18,119 nucleotides of DNA from contig DATKKU010000039.1 of assembly GCA_035542755.1 (NCBI GenBank), positions 1-18,119 on the forward strand. The letters are read 5' to 3'. The notes under the pieces are model-generated. The model was given only the letters and a program-made list of their open reading frames with translations. It was not told where the DNA came from and did not search any database. The first letter of the stretch is position 1. Every line of letters begins with the position of its first letter. This stretch comes from RYN-425 sp035542755 (GTDB lineage Bacteria; Patescibacteriota; Saccharimonadia; Saccharimonadales; UBA10212). Of the stretch, positions 1 through 6,347 are shown piece after piece. The position numbers were made by a program, and so were the translations under genes.

Positions 1-2
1 TA

Positions 3-233
3 AATCTTCCGAGCAAACTTGAAAATTTTAAGCACAAAACCGGCTCAATGATTAACTGCGGGCCGATGGGAGAAACGGTTTATAACGCTGTCGGTTCTTT
101 TGGGCACAATAATGCCAAGTACTATTTTTGTCTATTGAGTCGTGACTTATTGAACACCGATACGGACAAGTCTGAGAATAGTATGAAGCAGTATTTAGCC
201 ACTAGTCTATTCAAGTCAGTGGCTGGCACCTGA
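3..233 (+). CDS. C-terminal part of a serine hydrolase (beta-lactamase / DD-peptidase-like), cut by window edge
   Basis: The frame is open from the first bases of the window to the TGA at 231-233 (about 76 residues), so the gene begins upstream. The fragment starts NLPSKLENFKHKTGS. HKTGS fits the conserved K-[ST]-G box on the active-site strand of class A beta-lactamases and D-Ala-D-Ala carboxypeptidases, and the following stretch (VYNAVGSFG, then KYYFCLLSRDL) fits the two beta-strands that come after that box in the family. If so, the protein acts outside the membrane on peptidoglycan or beta-lactams. The SxxK nucleophile motif and any signal peptide lie outside the window, so the family call rests on this one box and cannot separate peptidase from beta-lactamase. 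An unrelated protein with a chance KTG is possible. Confidence 0.5.
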   Translation, partial: NLPSKLENFKHKTGSMINCGPMGETVYNAVGSFGHNNAKYYFCLLSRDLLNTDTDKSENSMKQYLATSLFKSVAGT

Positions 234-235
234 TT

Positions 236-265
236 TGGTACGCCTGAGAGTGTTCTAGTTATCAT
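236..265 (-). repeat. Degenerate tRNA-Arg 3'-end copy
   Basis: This 30-bp segment aligns without gaps to 397-426, differing at 6 positions. It shares TGGTACGCC at one end and AGTTATCAT at the other. It begins two bases after the serine hydrolase stop codon. The TGGTACGCC end matches the reverse complement of the 3' end of tRNA-Arg(TCG), including CCA. Confidence 0.55.
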
Positions 266-396
266 GCGCCCGCCCTGTGGTCTTGACCATTTTGTTTGAG
301 GATAAACAAAATGGAAAGAAGTAGCAATGCAAGACCCCGCCCGATTTGTGCTACTTGATTGCACAAATTGAGGCGGGGTTGGAATTAGCTAGGACG

Positions 397-418
397 TGGT
401 ACGCCCGGAAGGATTCGA
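397..418 (-). repeat. Exact 22-bp copy of tRNA-Arg(TCG) 3' end
   Basis: Bases 397-418 are identical to 588-609, the T-loop, T-stem, acceptor and CCA end of tRNA-Arg(TCG), 191 bp away in the same orientation. Identity stops inside the T-loop and no D-arm or anticodon arm follows, so this is a fragment, not a tRNA gene. Direct repeats of a tRNA 3' end are typical of integrase attachment sites, but no integrase lies between the copies. Confidence 0.7.
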
Positions 419-472
419 GTTATCATCCGGCGCGTCAACATTTTTTGCTAAGGCAAAAAATACGCAGGCCGG

Positions 473-533
473 AGAAATAAAGGAAAACGTGAACAGCCGC
501 CCGGCTGTTCACGCCTACCGGTTCGAATCCTGC
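473..533 (+). repeat. 61-bp dispersed repeat, copy 1 (hairpin plus T-arm-like tail)
   Basis: It matches the minus strand of 8883-8943 at 56 of 61 positions without gaps. The core is a perfect 10-bp stem (489-498/503-512) with a four-base loop. The tail contains GGTTCGAATCCTGC, which looks like a tRNA T-arm. It ends about 55 bp from the CCA end of tRNA-Arg(TCG) and is antisense to that tRNA. The second copy has the same placement beside tRNA-Arg(TCT). Confidence 0.75.
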
Positions 534-587
534 CAAAATATAAAATGATTCGCCAGTCTCAGCCAAAATGGTAAGCCTGTCGAACCA

Positions 588-664
588 TGGTACGCCCGGA
601 AGGATTCGAACCTACGACCTCTTGTTCCGAAGACAAGCGCTCTAATCCGCTGAGCTACGGGCGC
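588..664 (-). tRNA. tRNA-Arg (anticodon TCG)
   Basis: A complete cloverleaf: acceptor GCGCCCG/CGGGCGT (one G-U pair), TA at 8-9, D-stem GCTC/GAGC, anticodon stem CTTGT/ACAAG with loop CTTCGGA giving anticodon TCG, T-loop TTCGAAT, discriminator A and encoded CCA (588-590). The T-stem GTAGG/CCTTC has one U-U mismatch. It reads CGA and, by wobble, other CGN codons. A -10 box lies 12 bases upstream of the mature 5' end. Confidence 0.95.
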
Positions 665-676
665 GTAACAGAGGTG

Positions 677-682
677 ATTGTA
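677..682 (-). promoter_or_regulatory. -10 box TACAAT for tRNA-Arg(TCG)
   Basis: TACAAT on the minus strand predicts a transcription start near 670, leaving a leader of about 6 nt before the tRNA. No convincing -35 box was seen. Confidence 0.55.
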
Positions 683-816
683 CCACTCTTTGGACTTCCG
701 GTACAGATTGAGAACTGTTACTAATTAAATTTATTTGCAGTAGAGGCACTTTCCCGGCCAGCAGTCTTGGTGTTTTTTAAATTTTCGGTATAGTTATGCG
801 TAAAGATACTTATGCT

Positions 817-1611
817 ATGGACTTAGCGAAACTAAAAAGCCTTTTCCTAAAATCGTTAATCGGCTGTTTGATTGCCGCAGCTGGGTTGGCAGTAGTTACA
901 GTTTTATCCGGTCAATTTACTGATATATCCGAAAAGGCTCTTTGGACAATAGTACTGGTTGCCATTCACTGCCTAATTAGTTTTGGATTTATAGTCAACA
1001 ACGAAAAGCAAGACACTTTTGACAGCCTGACATTTTTTACAAACTCTACCTTTATGCTAATTGTCATCAGCTTTATAACGTCTGTACTTTGGGTGTGGGG
1101 GGCAGTCCCGAGTGATTTAGGCGCCAGGCTCTACGCCCTTTATTTTGTTTTGTTTTTCGCCATACTGCATGGCGAGATTCTGGCAAAAACCGTCGGCAAA
1201 CAACCGAGTATTGACCGCGTTGTCTATTTTAACTACTTTTTCATGCTGGTCGTTATCCTAATGCTGCTGCCAATAATATTCTTGAGCGATAGCTCGGTGC
1301 TCGGCTCGTTTTATTACAGGCTGTTGGCAGCCTGCGGCATAGTGGATGCCACACTCACCCTGATAACCGTAATTATGCATAACCTGTACATCCAAAAGCA
1401 CCCGAAGGTGCACGACGATGTCTTTAACCTGCCAAAGGCCTACGACCATCTAACTCTTGAGCAACTTGCAGCCCAGCCGCACGCTCAGACAGTCTCCGCA
1501 CCTAAGCAAAGACGGGGAATGAACATTTTTGTTCTGATACTAATAATTCTTATAGGCATTCAGCTTGCCGTTAGCTTGCTGTTTGCGGTAATCGGCAGCC
1601 TGAATAAATAA
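817..1611 (+). CDS. Polytopic membrane protein of unknown function
   Basis: A 264-aa protein that I do not recognise. It has about seven hydrophobic segments: six in the first 190 residues, then a soluble stretch with VHDDVFNLPKAYDHLTLEQL, a basic QRR patch, and a final transmembrane helix at the C-terminus. It likely sits in the cytoplasmic membrane; no catalytic motif is visible. An ATG at 796 would add MRKDTYA, but the candidate -10 box TATAGT (789-794) predicts transcription from about 801, which favours the ATG at 817. Neither start has a Shine-Dalgarno sequence. The gene stands alone on its strand between tRNA-Arg and a leftward gene group. A chance ORF is unlikely given its length and regular hydrophobic pattern. 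Confidence 0.85.
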   Translation: MDLAKLKSLFLKSLIGCLIAAAGLAVVTVLSGQFTDISEKALWTIVLVAIHCLISFGFIVNNEKQDTFDSLTFFTNSTFMLIVISFITSVLWVWGAVPSDLGARLYALYFVLFFAILHGEILAKTVGKQPSIDRVVYFNYFFMLVVILMLLPIIFLSDSSVLGSFYYRLLAACGIVDATLTLITVIMHNLYIQKHPKVHDDVFNLPKAYDHLTLEQLAAQPHAQTVSAPKQRRGMNIFVLILIILIGIQLAVSLLFAVIGSLNK

Positions 1612-1637
1612 TATCGGAGCTAGTAGTTAAGCTTACG

Positions 1638-1808
1638 CTAGGCTTTTTTAGTCATGTCCCAAACTACGGCAACGACTACGATAACTCCACCCAGCCACCA
1701 GTGCCGCAGGCCGCTGAATAAGGCAGCCAGGAAAATTCCCAGCCCCAAGCCTATCAAGCTATGCATGAGCACGTGCGGCGTAAAACATTTTTTCATTTTT
1801 GATTTCAT
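1638..1808 (-). CDS. Small two-helix membrane protein (56 aa)
   Basis: It begins MKSKMKKCFTPHVLMH, continues with a helix around SLIGLGLGIFLAALFSGL, a short HWW turn, a second helix around LGGVIVVVAVVWDM, and ends TKKA. This gives a helical hairpin with positively charged ends, as expected of a small inner-membrane protein. AAGGA lies about seven bases before the ATG, which supports this start over the internal Met5. It lies 58 bp after the stop of the APH-type kinase on the same strand and may be the last gene of that group. The spacer contains a TGATG-TAT-CATCA dyad that could be a weak operator. No function is recognisable. The overlapping rightward frame at 1654-1887 has low complexity and is not preferred. 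Confidence 0.75.
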   Translation of the reverse strand: MKSKMKKCFTPHVLMHSLIGLGLGIFLAALFSGLRHWWLGGVIVVVAVVWDMTKKA

Positions 1809-1866
1809 ATCAGTTCCTTTTTATAAACTGATGATACATCATTTAATCCCGCGGGCTAAATACAAG

Positions 1867-2805
1867 CTAGGGCAAATTGCGCTCTAAAGACCCCATAAGA
1901 TTATTAAGGTCTAGCTGATACTGCCGTATGGTTTTTTCATCAATACTGTGACCCGATTCGTGCAGTTTCCAATAAAGATAGACCGCCGCTCCCAGCTTAT
2001 CCAGGTTCATCCAAACCTGTATTCTCTGCTCATCCAGGGCGCCGCCAGCGTCTTTGTAGCCGTCAAATAGCGCGTCCCTATTTTGTTGAGTTATTTTTAC
2101 TCGCCATTTGCCTTTGTTATAGTCAATGTCTTCGTAATATATAGTTGAAAAATCGGACATTGGGTCTTTAAAAGTTGAGAATTCCCAGTCTATAAGCGAG
2201 ACTTCGTCGCCGTCAACCAGGACATTACTGGGTGTTGCATCCCCATGAATTAGTGACTTTGCTATGGGGCTAAACTGAGACTTTTGTGACTGCAGATAGG
2301 AATGACCTTTATTTATTAGCTGCTTTAGCCTAGTGTCGGGATGACTTAGCAGTGACCTCTCGTTGCCGAATGATTTACTGACGTCTAAAAAGTATTCCCA
2401 GAAATTAATCTCAGCCTCATCACCCTGACGTACCTTGTGAACCTGGGCTAACAGGCGACCCAAACTACAATATTGTTTAGCGTCCAATAGCTCGGCCGGG
2501 GAGCCCTCTATATAACTTTCTATAATCCATAGCCTGCCGTCTATACGACTGCCTTCATCAAAAAAGATTAGTTTTGGAACCTTTTCCAGATTCAGCAGTC
2601 TCAGCGCTCTGGCTTCTTGATGGAGCGTCTTTGTAGTGTCGTATCTTGAGATGCGTAGAACGACCTTGTCTGGCCCGCAGTCCAAAACAAAGGTTTCGTT
2701 TACTTCTCCACCACCCAACTCTTTAAAACTACCGGTATATCCAGCCAGCCGGCTTACTCTTACTGCTTGGTTGATGTTATCTTGGCTCGCACTACTCACA
2801 GCCAC
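1867..2805 (-). CDS. Aminoglycoside phosphotransferase (APH)/choline-kinase-family protein
   Basis: A 312-aa kinase-fold protein. Visible motifs: a nucleotide-binding start (GGGEVNETFVLD, 31-42), the ATP-binding strand around K47 (KVVLRI), E64 as the probable alpha-C partner, the catalytic loop LIHGDATPSN (HGD at 187-189, N194) and the metal-binding motif LIDWE (205-209). This is the APH family layout, which phosphorylates a small molecule such as choline, a sugar, an amino acid or an antibiotic; the substrate cannot be read from sequence. The start is a GTG at 2803-2805, and TAGTGT at 2812-2817 is spaced so that transcription would begin exactly on it. The gene follows the HTH-DUF3467 regulator by 46 bp on the same strand. 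There is no sign that it gives drug resistance. Confidence 0.88.
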   Translation of the reverse strand: MAVSSASQDNINQAVRVSRLAGYTGSFKELGGGEVNETFVLDCGPDKVVLRISRYDTTKTLHQEARALRLLNLEKVPKLIFFDEGSRIDGRLWIIESYIEGSPAELLDAKQYCSLGRLLAQVHKVRQGDEAEINFWEYFLDVSKSFGNERSLLSHPDTRLKQLINKGHSYLQSQKSQFSPIAKSLIHGDATPSNVLVDGDEVSLIDWEFSTFKDPMSDFSTIYYEDIDYNKGKWRVKITQQNRDALFDGYKDAGGALDEQRIQVWMNLDKLGAAVYLYWKLHESGHSIDEKTIRQYQLDLNNLMGSLERNLP

Positions 2806-2851
2806 ATATTAACACTACTGGCAGGTTGCACCCCGGATGGACTATAGAAGT

Positions 2852-3397
2852 TTAGTTTGCTTTGTTTTCAGGGCTGTTGCCAGAACTGGTCATTTTGTTA
2901 GAGATGCCCTTGACGTTGCGCTCTGTTTGTTCCAGTGTGACCTGCAAAATCTGCAGCACGCTCTTAGCATGCTCCCGGCTCATCCCAACGCGAGCGATTG
3001 ACGATGGTTTAGAGTTGGGCCCAACACCCTGCATAAAGTTCATAACTACTCCGTAATTATTAACCGTAACGTCAACCACGTCTGTGAAAAGAATGTTGTT
3101 GGATATCGGTCCCGATTGATGATCGCCTGCTTCGGAAGCGGTAGGCGACTTGTCTAAACCATAGCCAGCTTCTTCCCACATTCTGACGGCTTCTTCGTCC
3201 TGGGCGTCAAAGTGGCTGATGAGCAGCAGCAGCACATCTTCTGTTGGCCGGGCTTGGCCAAGCTCGTAGCTAGCCAATTGCTTGACTTCTATCTCAACCG
3301 CGCCGGAAGCTTCGGCCAAAGATTCATTAGCTCTAACCCTCAGAGATTTGAGCTTCATACCTAAACCCTTGAACGGTCCCTCTTTTTGTTCGCTCAT
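2852..3397 (-). CDS. XRE-type HTH protein with C-terminal DUF3467-like domain
   Basis: A 181-aa protein starting MSEQKEGPFKG. Residues about 11-60 form a helix-turn-helix of the Cro/C1 type (LGMKLKSLRVRANESLAEAS, then a second helix and ELGQARPT). After a linker, residues about 102-160 (ILFTDVVDVTVNNYGVVMNF, then IARVGMSREHAKSVLQIL) fit the DUF3467 pattern, including the xRVxMSxxHAK signature. The C-terminal 20 residues are polar and probably disordered. It is likely a DNA-binding regulator. The ATG at 3397 is preferred over a GTG at 3415 because the -10 box TACAAT (3406-3411) predicts a transcript with a 2-nt leader. It diverges from murB with overlapping promoters, so it may also control murB or the APH kinase; that is inference. 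Confidence 0.82.
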   Translation of the reverse strand: MSEQKEGPFKGLGMKLKSLRVRANESLAEASGAVEIEVKQLASYELGQARPTEDVLLLLISHFDAQDEEAVRMWEEAGYGLDKSPTASEAGDHQSGPISNNILFTDVVDVTVNNYGVVMNFMQGVGPNSKPSSIARVGMSREHAKSVLQILQVTLEQTERNVKGISNKMTSSGNSPENKAN

Positions 3398-3402
3398 GTG
3401 TC

Positions 3403-3411
3403 TATATTGTA
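3403..3411. promoter_or_regulatory. Overlapping divergent -10 boxes (murB rightward, HTH gene leftward)
   Basis: Rightward TATATT (3403-3408) predicts a start near 3415 and a 19-nt murB leader. Leftward TACAAT (3406-3411) predicts a start at 3399, two bases before the HTH gene ATG. The two hexamers share three bases, so polymerase could occupy only one at a time. Confidence 0.45.
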
Positions 3412-3433
3412 CCACCTAGTAAAAACAGTGATA

Positions 3434-4471
3434 ATGGAGCTTGTGGATATATCAGAAAATGTCAGTTTGGCCGGTCATAGCACCATGCGCCTGGGCGGCA
3501 ACGCCCGATACCTAGCTAGTGTCACCAGCGACGAAGAAATCCAAAAGCTGGTGGCTTGGGCCAAATCAAAAAACCTTAAATTTATAATGATTGGCCAGGG
3601 CAGCAATATTGTTTGGCGCGACGAGGGCTTTGACGGACTGGTAATGGTCAATAAAATTCCTGGTAAAGAAATTTTAAGCCAGGATGATGGCCTCGCCACG
3701 ATTAAGTTAAACGCCGGCGAAAATTGGGACGCCTCCGTTGCCTGGACAGTTGAGCAGGGCTTTAGCGGCCTGGAGTTTTTATCTTTAATCCCCGGTACTG
3801 TGGGAGCCGCGCCGGTTCAAAATATTGGCGCCTACGGCGGCGAATTATCGCAAACCTTGAAAGAAGTCGGTGTCTACGATACGAAGAATGACAGCTTTGA
3901 GTCCATTTTGGCTAGTGGCTGCGACTTTTCTTACCGAAACAGTCGATTTAAGTCAGGCGACAAGGGCCGCTACATGATAACTCACATAGTTCTTCGGTTA
4001 AAAAAATCTCCTCCCGGTCCGCCGTTTTATGAGTCTTTGCAAAAGTATCTGGATGATAACAATGTTCATGACTATACGCCGGCCAGCATCCGGCAGGCTG
4101 TTATTGATATCCGCTCGTCTAAGCTCCCCGACCCGGCAGTGGTTGCTAACAACGGCTCGTTTTTCACTAACTCATTTGTAAGTAAGGCTAAGTTTGACGA
4201 TTTACGGCAAACATACCCGGAGATTAAAGGCTGGCCAGCCGGCGACGACCGAGTAAAACTGGCCGCCGGTTGGCTGGTAGAGCAAGCCGGCTTCCGCGGC
4301 GTACACGACGCTCAAACCGGTATGGCTACCTATGATAAACAGGCACTCGTCCTGGTTAATGAACACGCCAAGACCACGGCCGACCTGCTGGCCTTCAAAC
4401 AAAAAATTGTTGATAAAGTGCAAGCGATGTTCGGCGTAGACTTACAGCAAGAGCCTGAACTCCTGCCCTAG
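3434..4471 (+). CDS. murB: UDP-N-acetylenolpyruvoylglucosamine reductase
   Basis: This FAD enzyme uses NADPH to reduce the enolpyruvyl group made by MurA, giving UDP-MurNAc for peptidoglycan. The 345-aa protein has the family motifs: STMRLGG (16-22), FAD-binding GQGSN (54-58), IPGTVGAAPVQNIGAYG (119-135), YRNSRF (167-172), NGSFFTNS (240-247) with S242 as the probable proton donor, KLAAGWLVEQAGFRG (275-289), and a C-terminal glutamate in QQEPELL (E340). The uninterrupted length and the YRNSRF and GSFFTN motifs place it in the E. coli-like type I group. The ATG at 3434 is chosen because the longer frame from 3386 adds residues lying over the HTH gene start and the promoters. Its stop overlaps that of the convergent NUDIX gene by four bases. 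Confidence 0.95.
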   Translation: MELVDISENVSLAGHSTMRLGGNARYLASVTSDEEIQKLVAWAKSKNLKFIMIGQGSNIVWRDEGFDGLVMVNKIPGKEILSQDDGLATIKLNAGENWDASVAWTVEQGFSGLEFLSLIPGTVGAAPVQNIGAYGGELSQTLKEVGVYDTKNDSFESILASGCDFSYRNSRFKSGDKGRYMITHIVLRLKKSPPGPPFYESLQKYLDDNNVHDYTPASIRQAVIDIRSSKLPDPAVVANNGSFFTNSFVSKAKFDDLRQTYPEIKGWPAGDDRVKLAAGWLVEQAGFRGVHDAQTGMATYDKQALVLVNEHAKTTADLLAFKQKIVDKVQAMFGVDLQQEPELLP

Positions 4472-4932
4472 TCAGTTTTGATAGAGCCTGGCGCGTGGTA
4501 AGAGATTGTTACTTCGTCTGCACCCAACTGATTCAAGGCCTCTTTGACGTACGGCTCAATTTTTTCCGGCAGGTCATTGAGCGGGAAAAAACCAATATCA
4601 TCGCATTTGTCCGGTTCCATAATTTTGGGCTGACCGCTCCAGGCACTAGCCTGAAAAATATAGCCGTAGTGCGGCGCGTCGGCATTATGATGATTTTGAT
4701 AGATATGAATCAGTCTCAAATCTTTTGGCTCAGCCTCAAGCCCAGCTTCTTCTTTTAGTTCTCGCACGGCGCCGTCTTTCAGCTGCTCCTGATCTTCAAG
4801 ATGGCCGGCCGGCAAACCGTAGTAACCGTCTAGCCAGTTTGTGTTTGCCCGCCTAAGCAGCAGCACCTTGCCATCAGAAATTATGGCTACAAATACCGAG
4901 GGAACAACTTTTAACTTGCCATTATTACTCAT
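4468..4932 (-). CDS. NUDIX hydrolase
   Basis: A 154-aa protein with a complete NUDIX box: G43, E49, then R57-E58-L59, E61-E62 and G64-L65. The box glutamates bind the divalent metal that hydrolyses a nucleoside diphosphate linked to another group. Family members clean up oxidised nucleotides, decap RNA or process sugar nucleotides. The preceding PSVFVAIISDGKVLLLRR and YYGLPAGHLE are typical of small stand-alone hydrolases, but the substrate is not readable. The ATG lies inside the last codons of glyA (GATGAGTAA), an 8-bp overlap that suggests translational coupling. The stop overlaps that of convergent murB. Confidence 0.9.
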   Translation of the reverse strand: MSNNGKLKVVPSVFVAIISDGKVLLLRRANTNWLDGYYGLPAGHLEDQEQLKDGAVRELKEEAGLEAEPKDLRLIHIYQNHHNADAPHYGYIFQASAWSGQPKIMEPDKCDDIGFFPLNDLPEKIEPYVKEALNQLGADEVTISYHAPGSIKTD

Positions 4933-6202
4933 CGCTAGGCAGTGGGAACTGTAAACAAAACTCTTTTACTTCATTACTTAACGTGTTAAGTAATTTGTCG
5001 TTCTTGCGGTGTTTTATAGCCTGAGCCATCCAATCAGCAACTTGAGCCATGTGCTTTTCTTTTAGCCCACGGGTTGTCATGGCCGGCGTGCCTAGTCTCA
5101 GCCCGCTCGGTTTAAACGGCGGCAAGGGGTCATCTGGCACCGAGTTACAGTTGGCTGACAAGCGAATTTTGTCTAGTAAATCCTGTACTTCTCTGCCGTC
5201 AACCCCGAAACTTTTATAGACATCGGCCATAATCAGGTGATTATCGGTACCGTTGGTAATCAATTTAAAGCCGCGCTTCATTAGCTCGTCGGCCAGCACC
5301 TTGGCATTCTTTAGAATTTGCTGGGCATAGGCCTGAAATTCAGGCGTGGAAGCCTCTTTTAGGGCTACGGCCTTGGCGGCGGTGTTGTTCATGTGCGGTC
5401 CGCCCTGAAAGCCCGGAAAAACTTCGCGGTCAATTAAAGTCGGCAGGTTATCCAGGGTTTTTTCAACCTTGCGCAAGGGATTGCCGACCGTACCTTTAGT
5501 CAAAATCATGCCGCCCCGCGGACCGCGCAGGGTCTTATGGGTAGTGGTGGTAATGACCTGAAAACCAAAGTCAAACGGGTTGGGCAGAGCCTTGCCGGCA
5601 ATTAGCCCAGCAATATGGGCCATGTCGGCCATCAGCAATGCGCCGACTTCATTGCCAATCTCGGCAAATTTGGCATAATCCAGATTGCGCGGGTAGCCCG
5701 AAAAACCGGCCAGAATTATCTTGGGCTTTTCTTTCAGGGCAACCTGGCGCATTTGCTCGTAGTCTATCTCACCGGTTTCTGCGTCTTTTATACCGTAACG
5801 TACAAAGTTATAGAGCTTGGCCATGGTGGTGACCGGATGACCGTGAGTTAGGTGCCCGCCGTGGTCAAGGCGCATGCCTAGCACAGTATCACCGGGCTCT
5901 AGCCAGGCAAAATATACAGCAACATTTGCCGGCGCACCGGAATGCGGCTGGACGTTGGCGTGGTCGGCCTTGAACAATTTCTTGGCGCGATTGATAGCTA
6001 GAGTTTCCAGCTTGTCGGTAAAGTCCTGGCCGCCATAGTAACGTTTGCCCGGGTAACCCTCTGAATATTTATTGGTAAACACGCTACCAAGAGACGTCAG
6101 CACATCTCGGCTAACATAGTTTTCACTGGGAATAAGCTCTAGGCCTTCCCGCTGTCTTTTTTCCTCTGCGGCAATCAATGCCGCTACTTGTTTGTCGTCC
6201 AC
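4925..6202 (-). CDS. glyA: Serine hydroxymethyltransferase
   Basis: This PLP enzyme interconverts serine and glycine while loading one-carbon units onto tetrahydrofolate. The 425-aa length is normal. Visible motifs: LELIPSENYVS (21-31), YSEGYPGKRYYGG (46-58), VQPHSGAPAN (84-93), MADMAHIAGLI (191-201, with D193 as the probable PLP-ring partner) and TTTTHKTLRGPRGG (218-231), where K223 forms the Schiff base. The start is a GTG at 6202 with a perfect AGGAGG eight bases upstream, the best ribosome-binding site in the window. It overlaps the NUDIX start and diverges from the HTH-murA gene across a 145-bp spacer. The active-site region reads AGFSGYPR where many homologues have AGxSAYPR, a conservative change. 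Confidence 0.97.
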   Translation of the reverse strand: MDDKQVAALIAAEEKRQREGLELIPSENYVSRDVLTSLGSVFTNKYSEGYPGKRYYGGQDFTDKLETLAINRAKKLFKADHANVQPHSGAPANVAVYFAWLEPGDTVLGMRLDHGGHLTHGHPVTTMAKLYNFVRYGIKDAETGEIDYEQMRQVALKEKPKIILAGFSGYPRNLDYAKFAEIGNEVGALLMADMAHIAGLIAGKALPNPFDFGFQVITTTTHKTLRGPRGGMILTKGTVGNPLRKVEKTLDNLPTLIDREVFPGFQGGPHMNNTAAKAVALKEASTPEFQAYAQQILKNAKVLADELMKRGFKLITNGTDNHLIMADVYKSFGVDGREVQDLLDKIRLSANCNSVPDDPLPPFKPSGLRLGTPAMTTRGLKEKHMAQVADWMAQAIKHRKNDKLLNTLSNEVKEFCLQFPLPSDE

Positions 6203-6347
6203 TATTAACCTCCTAAAATTACTTACTTATAAAACTGGTAATTTCAGGTTGCTAGATCATGGCTTAATTGTATCAGTTAGACCTAGAAATTATAGTTGTA
6301 AAAACTGCTTGCAAGCCACATACCATATATGATATTTTTTGTTGGTA

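Larger units (their letters stand above)
234..587. repeat. Gene-free, hairpin-rich stretch with degenerate tRNA-Arg 3'-end copies
   Basis: No convincing gene lies here; open frames are short and cross the hairpins. In order it holds: a degenerate copy of the tRNA-Arg 3' end at 236-265; an 11-bp perfect hairpin at 287-297/304-314; a long GC-rich hairpin at 333-380; an exact 22-bp copy of the tRNA-Arg(TCG) 3' end at 397-418; a hairpin at 427-473 with a perfect 9-bp core (440-448/453-461); and a 61-bp dispersed repeat at 473-533. The block lies between the stop codon of a serine hydrolase and the 3' end of tRNA-Arg(TCG). None of the hairpins is followed by a clear U-tract, so they are not obvious terminators. 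Confidence 0.7.

Noticed and set aside
122..364. Leftward 80-aa frame
   Set aside because: It crosses the serine-hydrolase 3' end and two long hairpins, with no ribosome-binding site and no recognisable pattern.
287..512. CRISPR array
   Set aside because: The hairpins differ in sequence, have no regular spacing and no cas gene is nearby.
570..587. AAGCCTGTCGAACCAT, similar to short AGCCTGTCGAA repeats seen in many genomes
   Set aside because: Only one copy is in the window and it forms only a 5-bp stem, so no repeat family can be supported here.
397..609. Integrative element bounded by tRNA-end repeats
   Set aside because: Only 191 bp lie between the exact copies and there is no integrase or other gene, so a mobile element cannot be claimed; the repeats alone are reported.
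1612..1650. Terminator after the membrane protein gene
   Set aside because: A T-run is present at 1644-1649, but the preceding bases do not form a stem of convincing length.
1654..1887. Rightward 77-aa frame
   Set aside because: It is antisense to the 56-aa membrane protein gene, which has a ribosome-binding site and a clear two-helix pattern, and to the APH 3' end.
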